From Gammaproteobacteria bacterium (GTDB lineage: Bacteria > Pseudomonadota > Gammaproteobacteria > Chromatiales > Chromatiaceae): DNA of 6,598 nt. Shown piece by piece: positions 6,330 through 6,598 of this stretch; the first letter of the stretch is position 1, and the number at the start of each line of letters is the position of its first letter. The notes below the pieces were generated by a model. That model ran no database searches. It was not told the origin of the DNA and saw only the letters and a list, made by a program, of their open reading frames with translations. Where the stretch lies: contig JAGVUH010000395.1 in the NCBI GenBank assembly GCA_019136395.1, forward strand, positions 1 through 6,598, in the 5' to 3' direction. The translations under genes were made by a program, and so were the position numbers.

Positions 6330-6598
6330 TGACAACTTCACGGGATCTCCCGGCGGAACTGCTTCGCCCGGGCGGAGACACCGCGGGCCCTGGTTCCACG
6401 CCCCCCGCCGCGTCGTGCCGCGCCGCCCCCGCTCCTGGCCCCGCCCCGAGCGGCCCGGGGATGGCGGCAGGGGCGTCGGGACAAGCAGCGCCGTCCTTTC
6501 CGGGACGGGGCCAGCCGCCCGCGCCCCTGCGGATCGGTCCTCACACCCTCGCCAACAACCTGATCCTGGCACCCATGGCCGGGGTCACGGATCGGCCC
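6329..6598 (+). CDS. dusB: tRNA-dihydrouridine synthase B, N-terminal part (3'-partial)
   Basis: FMN-dependent enzyme that reduces a uridine of the tRNA D-loop to dihydrouridine. Only the start is present. From 6527 the frame reads LRIGPHTLANNLILAPMAGVTDRP, which aligns with the extreme N-terminus of E. coli DusB (MRIGQYQL...APMAGITDRP) and includes the FMN-binding APMAGVTD. The frame is open to an ATG at 6329 that overlaps the prmA stop, preceded by a purine-rich AAGGCGGGGA about 10 bases upstream. That start adds 66 residues rich in Pro, Ala and Gly that DusB normally lacks. An in-frame ATG at 6461 would add 22 residues, and a CTG at 6527 would give the canonical length. Identity is firm from the conserved motif and gene order; the start is not. 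The rest lies beyond the window, where fis commonly follows in gammaproteobacteria. Confidence 0.85.
   Translation, partial: MTTSRDLPAELLRPGGDTAGPGSTPPAASCRAAPAPGPAPSGPGMAAGASGQAAPSFPGRGQPPAPLRIGPHTLANNLILAPMAGVTDRP
6491..6508 (+). other. Hairpin just upstream of the conserved DusB core
   Basis: CCGTCC (6491-6496) pairs perfectly with GGACGG (6503-6508) across a 6-base loop, 18 bases before the codon where homology to DusB begins. Two other inverted repeats lie in the same stretch: CGGG/CCCG at 6341-6352 and CCCCG/CGGGG at 6444-6460, the latter directly touching the ATG at 6461. In such GC-rich DNA some of this is expected by chance. It may indicate that part of 6330-6526 is a leader rather than coding sequence. 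Confidence 0.3.

Noticed and set aside
5241..6572. A 443-codon minus-strand open frame opposite prmA and dusB
   Set aside because: The product is Gly/Arg/Gln-rich without motifs, and the + strand carries complete PrmA signatures. Stop-free antisense frames are expected in DNA this GC-rich.

Overview
The window is a GC-rich housekeeping segment from a gammaproteobacterium. All genes lie on the + strand in the order dsbD – TlpA-like thioredoxin gene – aroQ – accB – accC – prmA – dusB. Each is recognised from conserved motifs. From general knowledge, aroQ-accB-accC-prmA-dusB (often followed by fis and purH) is a widespread gammaproteobacterial arrangement, seen for example in pseudomonads and purple sulfur bacteria. 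The very high G+C, GC-rich third codon positions, type II AroQ and dsbD next to aroQ fit a Chromatiales-like organism. That placement is a guess from context, not a demonstrated identity.

Region by region: 1-1892 is dsbD, missing only its signal peptide and about the first mature residue. A small membrane-anchored thioredoxin-fold gene (1889-2470) overlaps its stop codon by four bases. Positions 2471-2819 (349 bp) hold no convincing gene but contain three tandem 16-17 bp repeats and a weak hairpin. aroQ (2820-3275) and accB (3287-3754) are 11 bp apart. A 129-bp spacer rich in inverted repeats separates accB from accC (3884-5224). A 169-bp spacer with an 8-bp inverted repeat and back-to-back hairpins separates accC from prmA (5394-6329). 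dusB starts at or after 6329 and runs off the window; its initiation codon is ambiguous.

The genes fall into functional groups. DsbD and the TlpA-like protein are both periplasm-facing thiol redox proteins and probably act on related substrates. AroQ supplies the shikimate pathway. AccB and AccC form the biotin carboxyl-carrier and biotin carboxylase half of acetyl-CoA carboxylase. PrmA (ribosomal protein L11 methylation) and DusB (tRNA dihydrouridine) modify the translation machinery.

I see no mobile element, CRISPR array, RNA gene or clearly novel system. The points worth a second look are the structured spacers, the tandem repeats, the uncertain dusB N-terminus, an expanded DsbD linker, and the general lack of obvious Shine-Dalgarno sequences. 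Long open frames on the minus strand opposite accC and prmA are best explained as compositional shadows.
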